From positions 215,540 through 279,539 of the forward strand of contig JBGAKR010000005.1 in assembly GCA_044224315.1 (NCBI GenBank): a DNA stretch of 64,000 bases, read 5' to 3'. Position 1 is the first letter of the stretch. Each line of letters starts with the position of its first letter. This document shows positions 31,313 to 41,717 of this stretch, piece after piece. Both the position numbers and the translations under genes were made by a program. The notes beneath the pieces were generated by a model. It saw only the letters and a list, made by a program, of their open reading frames with translations, did not search any database and was not told where the DNA came from. The stretch is from JAGXTF01 sp044224315 (GTDB lineage: Bacteria; Bacteroidota; Bacteroidia; NS11-12g; UBA955).

Positions 31313-34300
31313 TTACTCTACCGGACAACCCTGGAATTTACCCGGACCATCTAAACTAAAACTAAAGTAAGTTCCGCCGTTATAGCCAAAATTAATGGCG
31401 CATCCTTTGGTGTCGGAGTAGCAAATATCATCTACAAAGGGCAAGGTTTGGCAAATTTTATAATTGCACGAAAAATCGCCTTTTGCATCGAAAGTAAGAC
31501 CGTTTTTATATGCAATTTTTGCTATGGCATTTGCCGCCAGATGCCCTTCAATGTAGGTTCCGGTAATGGCACTCATACCTGCATCTACTTTTCCAAATGC
31601 TGCAATATTCATTTCAAAATTAGGTGTACCGCCAAAATTCACTCCCAGGCTGGCTTCTATCACCGCATCGGCATGCAAATACGCCGTGGCAATAATGGCA
31701 TTAAAATCATAATGCTCATTAATAATCTGATTATTGCCACAGAACCAAAATCCTTTAAAGTTAGATTTATTGGCTTGCAACCAACACGATGCTGCGGGAT
31801 TTACCGCATAGGTACATGCCTTGGTAATCATTTCCTGTGTAAGCGGATACCCACCCAAAACAAATCCTACTTTAAACAAGCCATAGCCATCTACAAATAA
31901 TTTTCCGGTGTTAATGGTACCCAATCCCAAAACTACAAATCCATTGGGATCTATAGTGGTTTCTACCTGTCCGGTAACATCCCAGGCGCCAATTTTGGTA
32001 CCCTCTTTTATTACCAGCAATCCATACAATCGTTTATTTGCGAAATCGAAGGTCATTTCCATATCGCCAAACGGGGTTTTAATTTCGTTCATGGAAATGG
32101 ATTTAGACGAAGCCGAAATTTCGCCAAATACCTGGAAGTACATGGTGGGTGGTGCAGCTACAACCCCGGTAGAGGTATTATCATAATATTTTCCATGAAA
32201 ACGGAACGTATTCCAATCGGCCCCTGTAACCCACATGCCGTTTGAATCCAGCACCGAAGAAATGGTTAATTTGGGTCCGGTAGCCGATTTAGAAGTGAGA
32301 TAAATATTATCACCTGGTGTTAAATAAATGCGTCCGTTTTGTCCGCCTCCAAATACCAGTTTGCAATTTACCGGATTAAATTTGCCTGGCTCTTCACAAG
32401 TACCCAAAATGGTAAATTTACCGCTGCTGGCATCAATAATGGGGGCCTTGGTGTTGTCGCCAACGAAATCTACATAACCAGGAGCTTCGAATTTAATTTT
32501 TAAGGGTTCCAGATTGGCATTTAATGCGCCTGGTTTACCTGTAAAATTTATAGACATAGAAGTAACCGGAAAGCGCGGTACCGCTATTTTTGCTTCACCA
32601 GTTAGGTTAAATGTATTGGCTCCGCTTACAATCTGTTTGGGAATAAATGTTATTTTATCATTGCCAAACATATTGGGGATTCCCGATACGTCACCCATAG
32701 ACAAAATATTCTCATTGCCAAAACTGATCAATTGTATATAATCCAGTGGAATTGCAGTGTTGATATAAGGATTCATACCGGTAATTTTTGCCGCCGGGGC
32801 ATTGCCGTTTTTACCGATTACAAAACGCCAGTGGGCGCCCAAATCACTTCCACAATGCTCGTCAAAAACCAGGTCAGATTCGGGTGAAATTTCAGACAGA
32901 TTCAATACTCCACCGCCTAAAGTAAGTTTATTTAAATCAAATTCCTCCAACACAAAAAAGTCGTTGCGCAGATTGAATTTTTTAGCCGGAATATCCACTA
33001 CCCCGGTTTTAATCAGGCAATTTTTGGATATTAATCCACCTTCGGTTGGGTCTATTTTCCAATCCTTAATTTCGAGTTTCCAGTTTTGCAAATCCAGCAC
33101 TATGGGCTCAGATCCCTTGGCTTGATATACTTTGTTATTGTCAATTACCAAATCCGGTACATGAAAATTCACCTTACTTAATTTCATACTGGGTGAATTT
33201 CCAGTTACATCAACACTTAGGTGAATTTTACCGTCGATATCAATAAAACTCTCGGTAGGTATAGCTGTAGCGCTAAAGCCAATGAATGAAAATTTCAAAG
33301 CTTCACCCGATTTATTGCTTAGGTTGTACTGATCTAAAACCAGCGATTTTTTAGAACGTATAGCAGTAATTTTAGTTTCCAGTTTATTGCCCGATTTTTT
33401 TAATCCCAGGTAAAAATTACCGGTTTTATCAAAACTCAAATAACTGCTTGGAAAATCAAATGAATTGTCGACAATAGAAGCAAAGCCCGCAAGCACACCT
33501 CCCTCGGTTTCGCTTTTTTCAAGCTTTAACTCATCATTTACAAATGGATTGCTGCTACCCTTAATATTTACATTGTAGCGTTCCATGTATTTCATTTTAA
33601 GGGCACTTACAGCATCCAAACTTTGGCTGGCTTTAACGGCAACCCCAACACCACCCTTCATAATAAATTCGGCATCCACAATCCTTACTTTAAAATTCGG
33701 ATCCAGCCATTGAAAGCGCGTCTGGCCTTGGGTTATATCCACCAGCCCGGTAACTTTATAATTTCCGTTGGCCATTTTATTGATGGATTCAATTGAAATG
33801 GGGAAACCATAAATATCAGTAATTTTTCCTTCACCTAATTTTTTAAGACCCAGATTGACTGTAGTTGAGCCTTCAGAAATGCTCACCTCTTTCATATCTC
33901 CATTCACTGTAAATGAAGTATCGAGGGTTGCATAAATGCGGGTTTTGCCCGACATTTTTGGCACTCCTGCCAATGAATAGTTGCCACTTGCATCGGTGCG
34001 GGTTTCTAGGTTATTCAACGCCGGTTTACCACTACCAATGACCCCCGCATAGCTATTCATATCTATATACACCCTTGCATTTTTTACTGGTGCACCATCC
34101 AGGGTAACTTTGCCATTGATTTCCAATCCGCGTTTGATGGTTATTTCATAATGCACCGGATCGCGGGTTTCTTTATTGGTGATATTTACCGTTTCAGGAA
34201 TAAATCCATTTTCGGTAACACCTTCAAATAATACTGAATATTTGGTACTACTTACATTCTCAAATGCAGGAATTTGAATTTCCTTGGCGTAATTTGAATT

Positions 34301-37300
34301 GGTAGCCGATTTTTCGTCATCGTTATTGATGGTAGCGCGGATATTGTTTTTCTTATAGCCAGTGCTGGGCATTGGTAAAGGATTCCCATTTGCATCCTTA
34401 AATTTCAGGTCGAAAACAATGCGGTGTTTGCGCCGGTATATTTTTATTTTCTTTAAATCCAATGAATCTTTCCCTACAAAAGTCAAAATAGATGTATCAA
34501 AATATCCTACATCTTTGGGTACTATTTTTATTTTATGAAATGAACCCGAAGTAACCGGAATCGAAAAATCGCCACCCAAAACCACGGGTACATAATTAGC
34601 GGATGGCCCGGTGCCTATTTTTTTCATGGAGAAAATTACCTTATTCTCAAACACCGTGCTATCATCTCGTATCACATATGCTTCAATGGGATTGCCATCT
34701 TCATCTACAATAGTGCCTTTTAATTTACCCTTGGGTTCCAATTCCAAAGGATGATTCCAGGTGCGGCCCTCCATATCAACAGGTCCGCCACTGAAAAAGG
34801 ATACTATGTATCCGTAAGATTCTCCATAGCCAAAATACTTTGTACCATCATTCCATGCTACAAAATCGCCTGCAGAGGTAAATTTAAAATTTATCATTTC
34901 CCAGTACCCGCTTTTATCAATGGTTTTTGTGTGAAAAACTGAACCATTTGTAAGCACTACCGTCACTTTTCCGCCTATGCCTTTTTTGCTGCTTTTATCC
35001 ATTAATCTACCCGCAATGCGCGACAGGGCAAGGGTTACCGTAGCATCTTCTTCTTCAAACGGAATTATAATCGGATCGAAAGAGGGTCCTCCATTTTGCG
35101 GATCCGGACTTATTTGTAAAAAATATTTTCCATTGTTGCGCAATAATTTTTTGTTTTCAAATGATACATAGGACTTACCCTCTTTGGCATCATAACCCAG
35201 ATCCAGGGTTGCATCCAATACCCATTCAAAAGTTCCATTGTAATAATCCTGGCTAGAACCTGAATTGTCATTGATAGCATAGTCATTCGAAAAAACGGGT
35301 TTCAATAATTTTTTTGAAGGATGGTTGGAGCTGCCCTCCCCTTCGGGCTTATGAGGCGTTTTGGTATTGGGCAATCTAAACACCACACATTTGGCACCGG
35401 TAAGTCCAAAATTCTGAACTACTTTTCCTTTATTTAATTTTGATTTTACGGTAAATAAAATCTTTTTAGCTGAAACGGTTTTTACCTCATTTACATTGGC
35501 GGTAAATGTTCCCAAATCTTTGGTTTCAAAGGCATCTACAACAAAAAAATTATTGGTATTATTGGGGCCATCGATTCCATTATAATATTTACCCCATTCG
35601 TAATCCAGTGAAATGTAGAATCCGCGGGTTACTTCATATTTCTGTTCATCTTCCGGAATATCATAAATATTTGGATCAGCAGGTCCAACGCCTTTTACTG
35701 ATTTGCCCAACCCATCCATAGCACCCGCCGCAGCGGCACCAGCACCTGCTCCATAATTTTGAAATCCTGCATTTTTACCGCCAAATCCATTGGCACTAAA
35801 ACCAGCACCTACTCCCCAACCATTTTGGGCAGAAGCACCATTGCTAAAATCCAATATGCCATGCTGGCTGGCTCCATTGTCCCAGCCATTGTTCCAGCCA
35901 TTATTCATTACATTGGCACCATATTCTTCATTTACACCCCAGTCTTTTTTCTCCCATGGCATCTGCTCTTTTTGTTTGGTTTTATCGCAGGCCGGATCTT
36001 TCACTGTGGTTTGGGTAATGATTGCGTTGGCAGTTAATTTTCCTTTTTGATTATGGTTAATTACTTTAATGGTAAAATTACCCTGGTCGTCGGTTTCGCC
36101 TGTGCCCACTATCAGTCCTTCATCATTGCGATCGAGGTAGGTTTTATCGCCCGGATTGCTGCTGTTATTCCATTCAATTTTGGTCATACTAATGGTGCAA
36201 CCCGATTTATCAACCGCTTTAGGCAAGGGCTGATTTCCCATCATATAAGTAAGCACTACTTTAAACCTCGCATTGGCCAGGGGCCTTATCACGTTGGGAT
36301 CGGAAGGCCAGCGGTACACCAATTTTCCTTTAATTTGCGACAAGGGTGGAATGGTGGAAAGCAATTTATAATTCACTACTTTTTTATAGGATGTAAGTCC
36401 ATTCACCATTTGTGATTTCAGAAAAGTGATTTCCATTTCAGGTGCTGTTAAATCCTGGTCTTCATCATAAACCGGATCGGAAGGCGCAGCTTCCATATTG
36501 TCGTAAATACCCATAAAATCGGCCGGACCTTTCCATTTGTCCAATCCCATAATTCCTTTATCGTAGGCTTTATCTCCCACGCCGTAGGGCGATTTATATG
36601 CATCGCTATGTTTAGGCGGAATTACAGCCTGGATATAATATTTATCATCGGCCGACATATTGACGATTAAATCATGAAACTCTACAATGGTTTCGTCTTC
36701 GCCTTTGGCATTCTTAGAAATAATGGTTTTTCCTTCTGCTACCGCAATACGTCCCTCCTTATCTGCAGGCCCTTTTACTACATTATCAGACTCGTAATAG
36801 GGTATAAATTTCGATTTACTTTTGCGGTATAATTTTACTGTAATTCCGGCTTTTACTTTTGATTTGGGATTAATACTTAGAGTATCAATACTTACGCCTT
36901 TATCGTATATGTTTTTGGTAAGTGAATCCACATAAAACGAGGGGAAACCTTTGCCCATAACCACCTTTAAATCGTAGCTATAAACAGTGGTTAAAAGTGC
37001 ACCCAAACTCAAGGTATCTTTTTGTCCATAACTCACTATTTTTTTTGTGGCGGGATCCTGTTTTTGGTAGCTTAAATTTACTTTTAATGGTTGGGCAAAT
37101 TGGCTGTAATATGGGCTGCGAATAAATACCCCCAATTGTTGGTTGCCAGTATCGGCTTTGCTCAATCCCAGAGAGGCCGTGAACTCACCATTTTCATTGG
37201 TTGTAACCGTCACATACGGACGCGTATAATCAATAGGATCAGGGTCTGATTTGGTAATTACTTTTTTAGGATTTATTTGTAAACTTATCAGCGTATTGTT

Positions 37301-38647
37301 AGCCGGAGAAATTTGCGTTCCATTGGTAAATTTATAATTGAGCTTACCACTGATAACTACCTGGCCTTTTTTCGACTCATTTACCTTTCTGATTAAAAAT
37401 TCGCAACTGGTAGTATCGGCAATCTTACCCCCAGCTGAATCCAGCGCTGTGATTGTAATTCTATATTTATTACCCAGCATTTTTAAATCACTTACCTGTT
37501 TCAGTGTTTGGGTAAAATTCTGCGATTTTGCCAATACTTCAAACACCGGCATTTTTGATTTTACAGGATCTGTTGAAACTGTAGTGCTGGTAAATTTAAT
37601 TGTATATTTAAAGGGCCTTCTTCCTCCAAAATTTAATTTAGAATTATCGGCAATTAATTTCGGATCATCAATCTGCGCTTGCCATAACCAGGACCACATA
37701 GCATCGGTTTCTTCACTTACATAAACGGTATCGGTTTTTGCATTGCAATTGGGCGTGGATATAACAATCGATTGGCCCGAAGAAGTAACAGGACCTGGCA
37801 ATGGCCTATAGGTAAATTTGCAGGCTTCGCTGAAACCATTATTTCTAAATGCAGTAAGATTTTTTGGATCATAGGCCTGCACGCGCCATGCATACGATTT
37901 ACCTACCGTTAATTTAGGGTCGGAAAGATTGTAAACATTTACGGTAGAAGAACCTTCATCTTCTTCAAAAAACGGAGGTGTGGTAGCGGCATTCAAAGCA
38001 TCATTGGGATTTTGATCATCATTTACCAATTCTACCATGGTCATTACATACCGCACATTTGGAGGTGCACCCGGAGCCGGACTCCAGCTAAACACCACAG
38101 TTTGCGCCGGTGTTGGCAATACATTCGAATTGCAAAACGGACCCAAAATTACCGGGGGTTCTACTTGCACAATTTTAAAATTGGTGCACGATTCTACTCC
38201 TACAGGTTGATCGTTAGAGTAGTCATAAGGCGTTACGCATACTTTATAATTTCCCTCGGGCAGTCCGTTGTTGCGTATGATACTGCTGGGTGTGGTTCCG
38301 GTAATTTCGGTATTTTCCCAGGTAAAATAATCTCCAATGGCCGAACCATTTATTACGGTAGTTACATTGGGCAAATCGATGGGCGTTCCGGGTTTGTAGC
38401 CTGGTTTGGTAATCATCGACACCCCATTATCCCCGATTATCGAACCCTTCAAATAAATAGAATTGGGAAGGGTACTGGATTTAATAATGGTAATTACCGC
38501 TTTATTTTCGTAGGATAAATAATCCGAAAAATACGGCGAGTACGGTGGAATTAATACAATGTTTACCGTTACCTGCGCAAGGGATTTGCCCATTAAAAAA
38601 ACGAGCATTGCAAACAGTGCAATTTTTTTGGTTAATTTAATTTTCAT
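31313..38647 (-). CDS. Giant TANFOR-domain-like surface protein (2444 aa)
   Basis: Start chosen at ATG 38647 (MKIKLTKKIALFAML..., cleavage after SLAQ) rather than an upstream in-frame start that would overlap the preceding gene. The first ~150 mature residues (LIPPYSPYFSDYL, GSIIGDNGVS, TKPGYKPGTPIDLP, LPEGNYKVCVTPYDY) match my memory of the TANFOR domain of large Bacteroidota proteins. Then come FN3-like and carboxypeptidase-regulatory-like modules (GEFTASLGLS, KGTIVDEDGNPIEAYV, ASGNYSLAGVP), a Gly/Asn-rich linker at about 905-985 (VMNNGWNNGWDNGAS, GAGAGAAAAGAMDG), and a Cys-rich C-terminus ending GCPVE. Likely a surface or secreted structural protein; 8 nt after the barrel gene stop. Confidence 0.75.
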   Translation of the reverse strand: MKIKLTKKIALFAMLVFLMGKSLAQVTVNIVLIPPYSPYFSDYLSYENKAVITIIKSSTLPNSIYLKGSIIGDNGVSMITKPGYKPGTPIDLPNVTTVINGSAIGDYFTWENTEITGTTPSSIIRNNGLPEGNYKVCVTPYDYSNDQPVGVESCTNFKIVQVEPPVILGPFCNSNVLPTPAQTVVFSWSPAPGAPPNVRYVMTMVELVNDDQNPNDALNAATTPPFFEEDEGSSTVNVYNLSDPKLTVGKSYAWRVQAYDPKNLTAFRNNGFSEACKFTYRPLPGPVTSSGQSIVISTPNCNAKTDTVYVSEETDAMWSWLWQAQIDDPKLIADNSKLNFGGRRPFKYTIKFTSTTVSTDPVKSKMPVFEVLAKSQNFTQTLKQVSDLKMLGNKYRITITALDSAGGKIADTTSCEFLIRKVNESKKGQVVISGKLNYKFTNGTQISPANNTLISLQINPKKVITKSDPDPIDYTRPYVTVTTNENGEFTASLGLSKADTGNQQLGVFIRSPYYSQFAQPLKVNLSYQKQDPATKKIVSYGQKDTLSLGALLTTVYSYDLKVVMGKGFPSFYVDSLTKNIYDKGVSIDTLSINPKSKVKAGITVKLYRKSKSKFIPYYESDNVVKGPADKEGRIAVAEGKTIISKNAKGEDETIVEFHDLIVNMSADDKYYIQAVIPPKHSDAYKSPYGVGDKAYDKGIMGLDKWKGPADFMGIYDNMEAAPSDPVYDEDQDLTAPEMEITFLKSQMVNGLTSYKKVVNYKLLSTIPPLSQIKGKLVYRWPSDPNVIRPLANARFKVVLTYMMGNQPLPKAVDKSGCTISMTKIEWNNSSNPGDKTYLDRNDEGLIVGTGETDDQGNFTIKVINHNQKGKLTANAIITQTTVKDPACDKTKQKEQMPWEKKDWGVNEEYGANVMNNGWNNGWDNGASQHGILDFSNGASAQNGWGVGAGFSANGFGGKNAGFQNYGAGAGAAAAGAMDGLGKSVKGVGPADPNIYDIPEDEQKYEVTRGFYISLDYEWGKYYNGIDGPNNTNNFFVVDAFETKDLGTFTANVNEVKTVSAKKILFTVKSKLNKGKVVQNFGLTGAKCVVFRLPNTKTPHKPEGEGSSNHPSKKLLKPVFSNDYAINDNSGSSQDYYNGTFEWVLDATLDLGYDAKEGKSYVSFENKKLLRNNGKYFLQISPDPQNGGPSFDPIIIPFEEEDATVTLALSRIAGRLMDKSSKKGIGGKVTVVLTNGSVFHTKTIDKSGYWEMINFKFTSAGDFVAWNDGTKYFGYGESYGYIVSFFSGGPVDMEGRTWNHPLELEPKGKLKGTIVDEDGNPIEAYVIRDDSTVFENKVIFSMKKIGTGPSANYVPVVLGGDFSIPVTSGSFHKIKIVPKDVGYFDTSILTFVGKDSLDLKKIKIYRRKHRIVFDLKFKDANGNPLPMPSTGYKKNNIRATINNDDEKSATNSNYAKEIQIPAFENVSSTKYSVLFEGVTENGFIPETVNITNKETRDPVHYEITIKRGLEINGKVTLDGAPVKNARVYIDMNSYAGVIGSGKPALNNLETRTDASGNYSLAGVPKMSGKTRIYATLDTSFTVNGDMKEVSISEGSTTVNLGLKKLGEGKITDIYGFPISIESINKMANGNYKVTGLVDITQGQTRFQWLDPNFKVRIVDAEFIMKGGVGVAVKASQSLDAVSALKMKYMERYNVNIKGSSNPFVNDELKLEKSETEGGVLAGFASIVDNSFDFPSSYLSFDKTGNFYLGLKKSGNKLETKITAIRSKKSLVLDQYNLSNKSGEALKFSFIGFSATAIPTESFIDIDGKIHLSVDVTGNSPSMKLSKVNFHVPDLVIDNNKVYQAKGSEPIVLDLQNWKLEIKDWKIDPTEGGLISKNCLIKTGVVDIPAKKFNLRNDFFVLEEFDLNKLTLGGGVLNLSEISPESDLVFDEHCGSDLGAHWRFVIGKNGNAPAAKITGMNPYINTAIPLDYIQLISFGNENILSMGDVSGIPNMFGNDKITFIPKQIVSGANTFNLTGEAKIAVPRFPVTSMSINFTGKPGALNANLEPLKIKFEAPGYVDFVGDNTKAPIIDASSGKFTILGTCEEPGKFNPVNCKLVFGGGQNGRIYLTPGDNIYLTSKSATGPKLTISSVLDSNGMWVTGADWNTFRFHGKYYDNTSTGVVAAPPTMYFQVFGEISASSKSISMNEIKTPFGDMEMTFDFANKRLYGLLVIKEGTKIGAWDVTGQVETTIDPNGFVVLGLGTINTGKLFVDGYGLFKVGFVLGGYPLTQEMITKACTYAVNPAASCWLQANKSNFKGFWFCGNNQIINEHYDFNAIIATAYLHADAVIEASLGVNFGGTPNFEMNIAAFGKVDAGMSAITGTYIEGHLAANAIAKIAYKNGLTFDAKGDFSCNYKICQTLPFVDDICYSDTKGCAINFGYNGGTYFSFSLDGPGKFQGCPVE

Positions 38648-38654
38648 GGGGTTT

Positions 38655-40367
38655 TCAGAACATATGATTGAATGAAATGGTTGCCAGGTATTCCTGGAAA
38701 GTTTTGGCCACTGCATTGGTTTTTGATTGATTATTAGTGTAAGTAATATTTACGGAAAGTATATTTTTTTTGGTCACACTGTAAGCATTGGTCCAGCGAC
38801 TTTGAATGGTAAATCCATCCGATTTCCCTTCAAAAGAATTGGTGCTTACATTGTTTGAAATATAGCTGTTTAATTTCTTTTTCATAAACCATTTGCCCAA
38901 ACCAAAACCCACGCCTTTGCTTTGGGTTTTGCCTGCTTTCTGGCTGGTAGCAACGGTAAAATAGGAGATATCGCCACGCAATCCACTTTTATTGTATCCA
39001 AAACTATAATTCACAGAATGATTGATTACGGTCATATTAAAATTCTGACTTACGGCTTTGTTTTTATCATTTAATTCCTGATTTACCAGGCTGTATGTAA
39101 ATGTGTGATTGGAGTTTTTACGTATAAATGTGTAATATGGAGTAACCACGATGCTGCGGTTTACCTGGTTTAACAAAGTGGTATCGCTGATGGATTTGGC
39201 TATGGCTTTTTGTGCAGTTCCGTAATTGGAATATTGAAAATTTGCACCATAATGGGGTTTGGGTCGTATGCCCAGCATGGCACTCCCCACAGTGCGACTG
39301 GTTTGCGACATTTTTTTACTGGTTAAATTATCATGCTCTTTTCCAATACTGCCATTTAACATTAACACCCCTTTGGGATGCATATAGCCTGGTGCTATAG
39401 TTATTCTTTCTATATCGGTTTGGGTATAATAGCTGCCCAAACTGCGATAATCAGGCGCAATGCGTTGGTATTTTGCGGCTGCATTCCATTGTTTTTTTCT
39501 CCAGGTAATGGCTGCATCGCCCGCCAGGTAAAGCTGGGTACTAAGGTGGGGTTTCATTACCATATTGGTATATTTGGAATACTGTGCGGGTGCTTCCAGG
39601 GTATCGGCGCGCAAATCGCGGGTAAGGGCGCTCATAGCAGCATCACTTTCAAAGGCAAAATCCTTTAAAAATTTGATGCGCATTTTATACCCCAGGGTTG
39701 CATTTTCGGCAGGTGCAGTAAGCTGTTTAATGGGGCTTACTTTTACACTGTTGATGTCATCCTTGGCGTGAAAATAAATCAAATCAAAAAATGTGCTGCT
39801 GGTACCATACCCCAATTTTGCGGCGTAACCCCAACGATCGTAAGCCGCATAGGGGTATTGAGATAATTTATTATACACTTGTTGAGCGGTATCTTCCTGT
39901 ACAGCTTTTAAAAACCTGCCATACATGGCCCCTATTCTGAACTTTTTAGGAGTAAGTTCGATACCTGCTCCCAGGAATAAGTGATTATTGAGTGTGTAAT
40001 TGCTAAACTGCATATTGCGCCAGCCCAGGTACATTTTCACCCATTTGTACTGGGGATTAAGGCCAAACTGGTTAAAAGGCTGACGAAAATCGCGCTGCTG
40101 TTCACTGTATTGGAAAGAAAATGGCAAAGCCACACCTTTGATGGCCAGATTCACATTGCCATAAAGGGTCCATTGAAACGGAACCCGGCGCGGGGCAATC
40201 CCTTCGGCATGATATAAATTGGCCATGGCCCCTATATTGCCATTGGCTCTCACCCATTTCTCGCGCTTAATATTTTCAAGGTCTTGCCCATAGGATGCCG
40301 TCCCAACTATGAAAAGCAAAACCAGAATGATTATGCGGGTGCACCTTGTTAATGAATTCAAAATCAT
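38655..40367 (-). CDS. Outer-membrane beta-barrel protein, first gene of the giant-protein locus
   Basis: 570 residues, signal ending LFIVGTASYGQ. The whole mature part alternates in amphipathic strands typical of large barrels (PFSFQYSEQQRDFR, HLFLGAGIELTPKKFRIGAMYG, GYNKSGLRGDISYF, LATISFNHMF with a terminal Phe). No plug or TonB box is apparent. Operon order barrel, giant protein, FN3 protein with gaps of 7 and 24 nt suggests a barrel that anchors or exports the giant partner (inference). Confidence 0.75.
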   Translation of the reverse strand: MILNSLTRCTRIIILVLLFIVGTASYGQDLENIKREKWVRANGNIGAMANLYHAEGIAPRRVPFQWTLYGNVNLAIKGVALPFSFQYSEQQRDFRQPFNQFGLNPQYKWVKMYLGWRNMQFSNYTLNNHLFLGAGIELTPKKFRIGAMYGRFLKAVQEDTAQQVYNKLSQYPYAAYDRWGYAAKLGYGTSSTFFDLIYFHAKDDINSVKVSPIKQLTAPAENATLGYKMRIKFLKDFAFESDAAMSALTRDLRADTLEAPAQYSKYTNMVMKPHLSTQLYLAGDAAITWRKKQWNAAAKYQRIAPDYRSLGSYYTQTDIERITIAPGYMHPKGVLMLNGSIGKEHDNLTSKKMSQTSRTVGSAMLGIRPKPHYGANFQYSNYGTAQKAIAKSISDTTLLNQVNRSIVVTPYYTFIRKNSNHTFTYSLVNQELNDKNKAVSQNFNMTVINHSVNYSFGYNKSGLRGDISYFTVATSQKAGKTQSKGVGFGLGKWFMKKKLNSYISNNVSTNSFEGKSDGFTIQSRWTNAYSVTKKNILSVNITYTNNQSKTNAVAKTFQEYLATISFNHMF

Positions 40368-40404
40368 AGACTTATAGATATCTGGGAGTCTGAGCCCCGC
40401 TTCA

Positions 40405-40412
40405 CAAATATA
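40405..40412 (-). promoter_or_regulatory. -7 element of the three-gene surface locus, TATATTTG
   Basis: Full TAnnTTTG match on the minus strand, 37 nt before the barrel gene ATG. The rest of 40413-40688 shows no gene. Confidence 0.55.
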
Positions 40413-40688
40413 TTAATTTAACCCATACCGTTAACCTCCCCTCAGAAGTAAAACCATTCTAATTTACTGAAAACCAAAACCTCTAAAACCCGAAAACCTG
40501 CACCCCTATTGTGCCAAATCAATGTATAGCCGGCAGGGGCATGGTTTAGACCCTTTGGCATGAAAGCAAAATATTTAACAAAAAGTGCAAATTATTTAAC
40601 CAAAACACTATGTACGGGCATCAATGGGCTTACTTTTTACAGGCTGAATTTTGCCATACAAGCAAACCTAATTTGCCATCTATGGTAT

Positions 40689-40696
40689 TAAATTTG
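40689..40696 (+). promoter_or_regulatory. -7 element, TAAATTTG
   Basis: Full match, 17 nt before the ATG at 40714; drives the PsbP-like gene and bcp. Confidence 0.55.
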
Positions 40697-40713
40697 CCAT
40701 GTAGTACAAAGTT

Positions 40714-41229
40714 ATGAATCTGGTTTCCAAACTTCTGATTATCCCTGCAGCCCTTGTGCTTTTTGCATTTGAGGTACCCAAAGATTGGTTGATGCTGAAA
40801 ACCCCGGTTTATAGTATTCAATATCCGCCCAACTGGAAGACGGACCGTTCGGGCTTATTGGGCACCCAATTTGTACTTTTCTCCCCCAAAGATTCAGCCG
40901 GACTGCGTTCGTTTGTGAGCTTATCTTCGCAAACCGAATCTTCCGATTCCATTACCATCGATTCTATTTTGCAAATCAACAAGCGCGAATTACCTAATAC
41001 AGTAGAGGACTATAAACTTATATCTGAAGAAATCGTTACCATACAAAACCGGCCCTGTTTCAGGCTCGTATATTCGGGCAGGCAAAACAACCGCGACATG
41101 CAGTGGCTGCAGCAGGGATGCATGGTGGGTAAAGAATACCACGTGCTGTCATTTACCGCTACAAAAAATAATTATCAAAAATTACTTCCCACCGCCGAAT
41201 CCATACTCAATACAATCACTTTCTACTAA
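40714..41229 (+). CDS. PsbP/DcrB-like exported protein
   Basis: 171 residues. Hydrophobic start MNLVSKLLIIPAALVLFAF, then a YSIQYPPNWKTD segment followed by FVLFSPKD and a final GKEYHVLSFTATKNNY...LLPTAESILNTI: the pattern of PsbP-like (Mog1/DcrB-fold) domains. Function in non-photosynthetic bacteria is unknown. One nucleotide separates it from bcp, so they are co-transcribed. Confidence 0.75.
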   Translation: MNLVSKLLIIPAALVLFAFEVPKDWLMLKTPVYSIQYPPNWKTDRSGLLGTQFVLFSPKDSAGLRSFVSLSSQTESSDSITIDSILQINKRELPNTVEDYKLISEEIVTIQNRPCFRLVYSGRQNNRDMQWLQQGCMVGKEYHVLSFTATKNNYQKLLPTAESILNTITFY

Positions 41230-41230
41230 T

Positions 41231-41683
41231 ATGACCACACTTACCGCAGGCAAAAAAGCCCCCGCATTCAGTGCCAATAACCAGGATGGAAAACTCGTTT
41301 CATCGGCCGATTTTAAAGGACAAAAACTGGTACTCTATTTTTACCCCAAAGATGATACACCGGGCTGCACCGCAGAGGCCTGCAGCCTGCGCGACAATTA
41401 CCATGTATTACAAAAACAGGGCTATCAAATATTGGGAGTGAGCCCCGATAACGAAAAAAAACACCGCAAATTTATCGACAAATTTGAGCTGCCATTTGAC
41501 CTGTTGGCCGACACCGACCATGCCATTGCCGAAGCCTATGGAGTATGGGGCGAAAAAAGCATGTATGGCCGCAAATACATGGGCATAATTCGCACTACAT
41601 TTATTATCGGTGCCGATGGTAAAATTGAAGAGATTATCGACAAAGTAGATACCGCCAATCACGCCGATCAAATATTGGATTAA
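41231..41683 (+). CDS. bcp: Thiol peroxidase, BCP/PrxQ family
   Basis: 150 residues. Reduces hydroperoxides using thioredoxin. YPKDDTPGCTAEACSLRD holds the peroxidatic Cys and, five residues later, the resolving Cys of the atypical 2-Cys PrxQ type. VSPDNEKKHRKFIDKFELPF and RTTFIIGADGKI complete the fold. In the same operon as the PsbP-like gene; TrxB is encoded elsewhere in the window. Confidence 0.95.
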   Translation: MTTLTAGKKAPAFSANNQDGKLVSSADFKGQKLVLYFYPKDDTPGCTAEACSLRDNYHVLQKQGYQILGVSPDNEKKHRKFIDKFELPFDLLADTDHAIAEAYGVWGEKSMYGRKYMGIIRTTFIIGADGKIEEIIDKVDTANHADQILD

Positions 41684-41696
41684 TGCGCTATCCTGC

Positions 41697-41704
41697 TATT
41701 TTTG
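41697..41704 (+). promoter_or_regulatory. -7 element, TATTTTTG
   Basis: Full match 13 nt before the TTG start of the TonB-dependent receptor gene at 41718. Confidence 0.6.
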
Positions 41705-41717
41705 CAGCATCAAGCCT

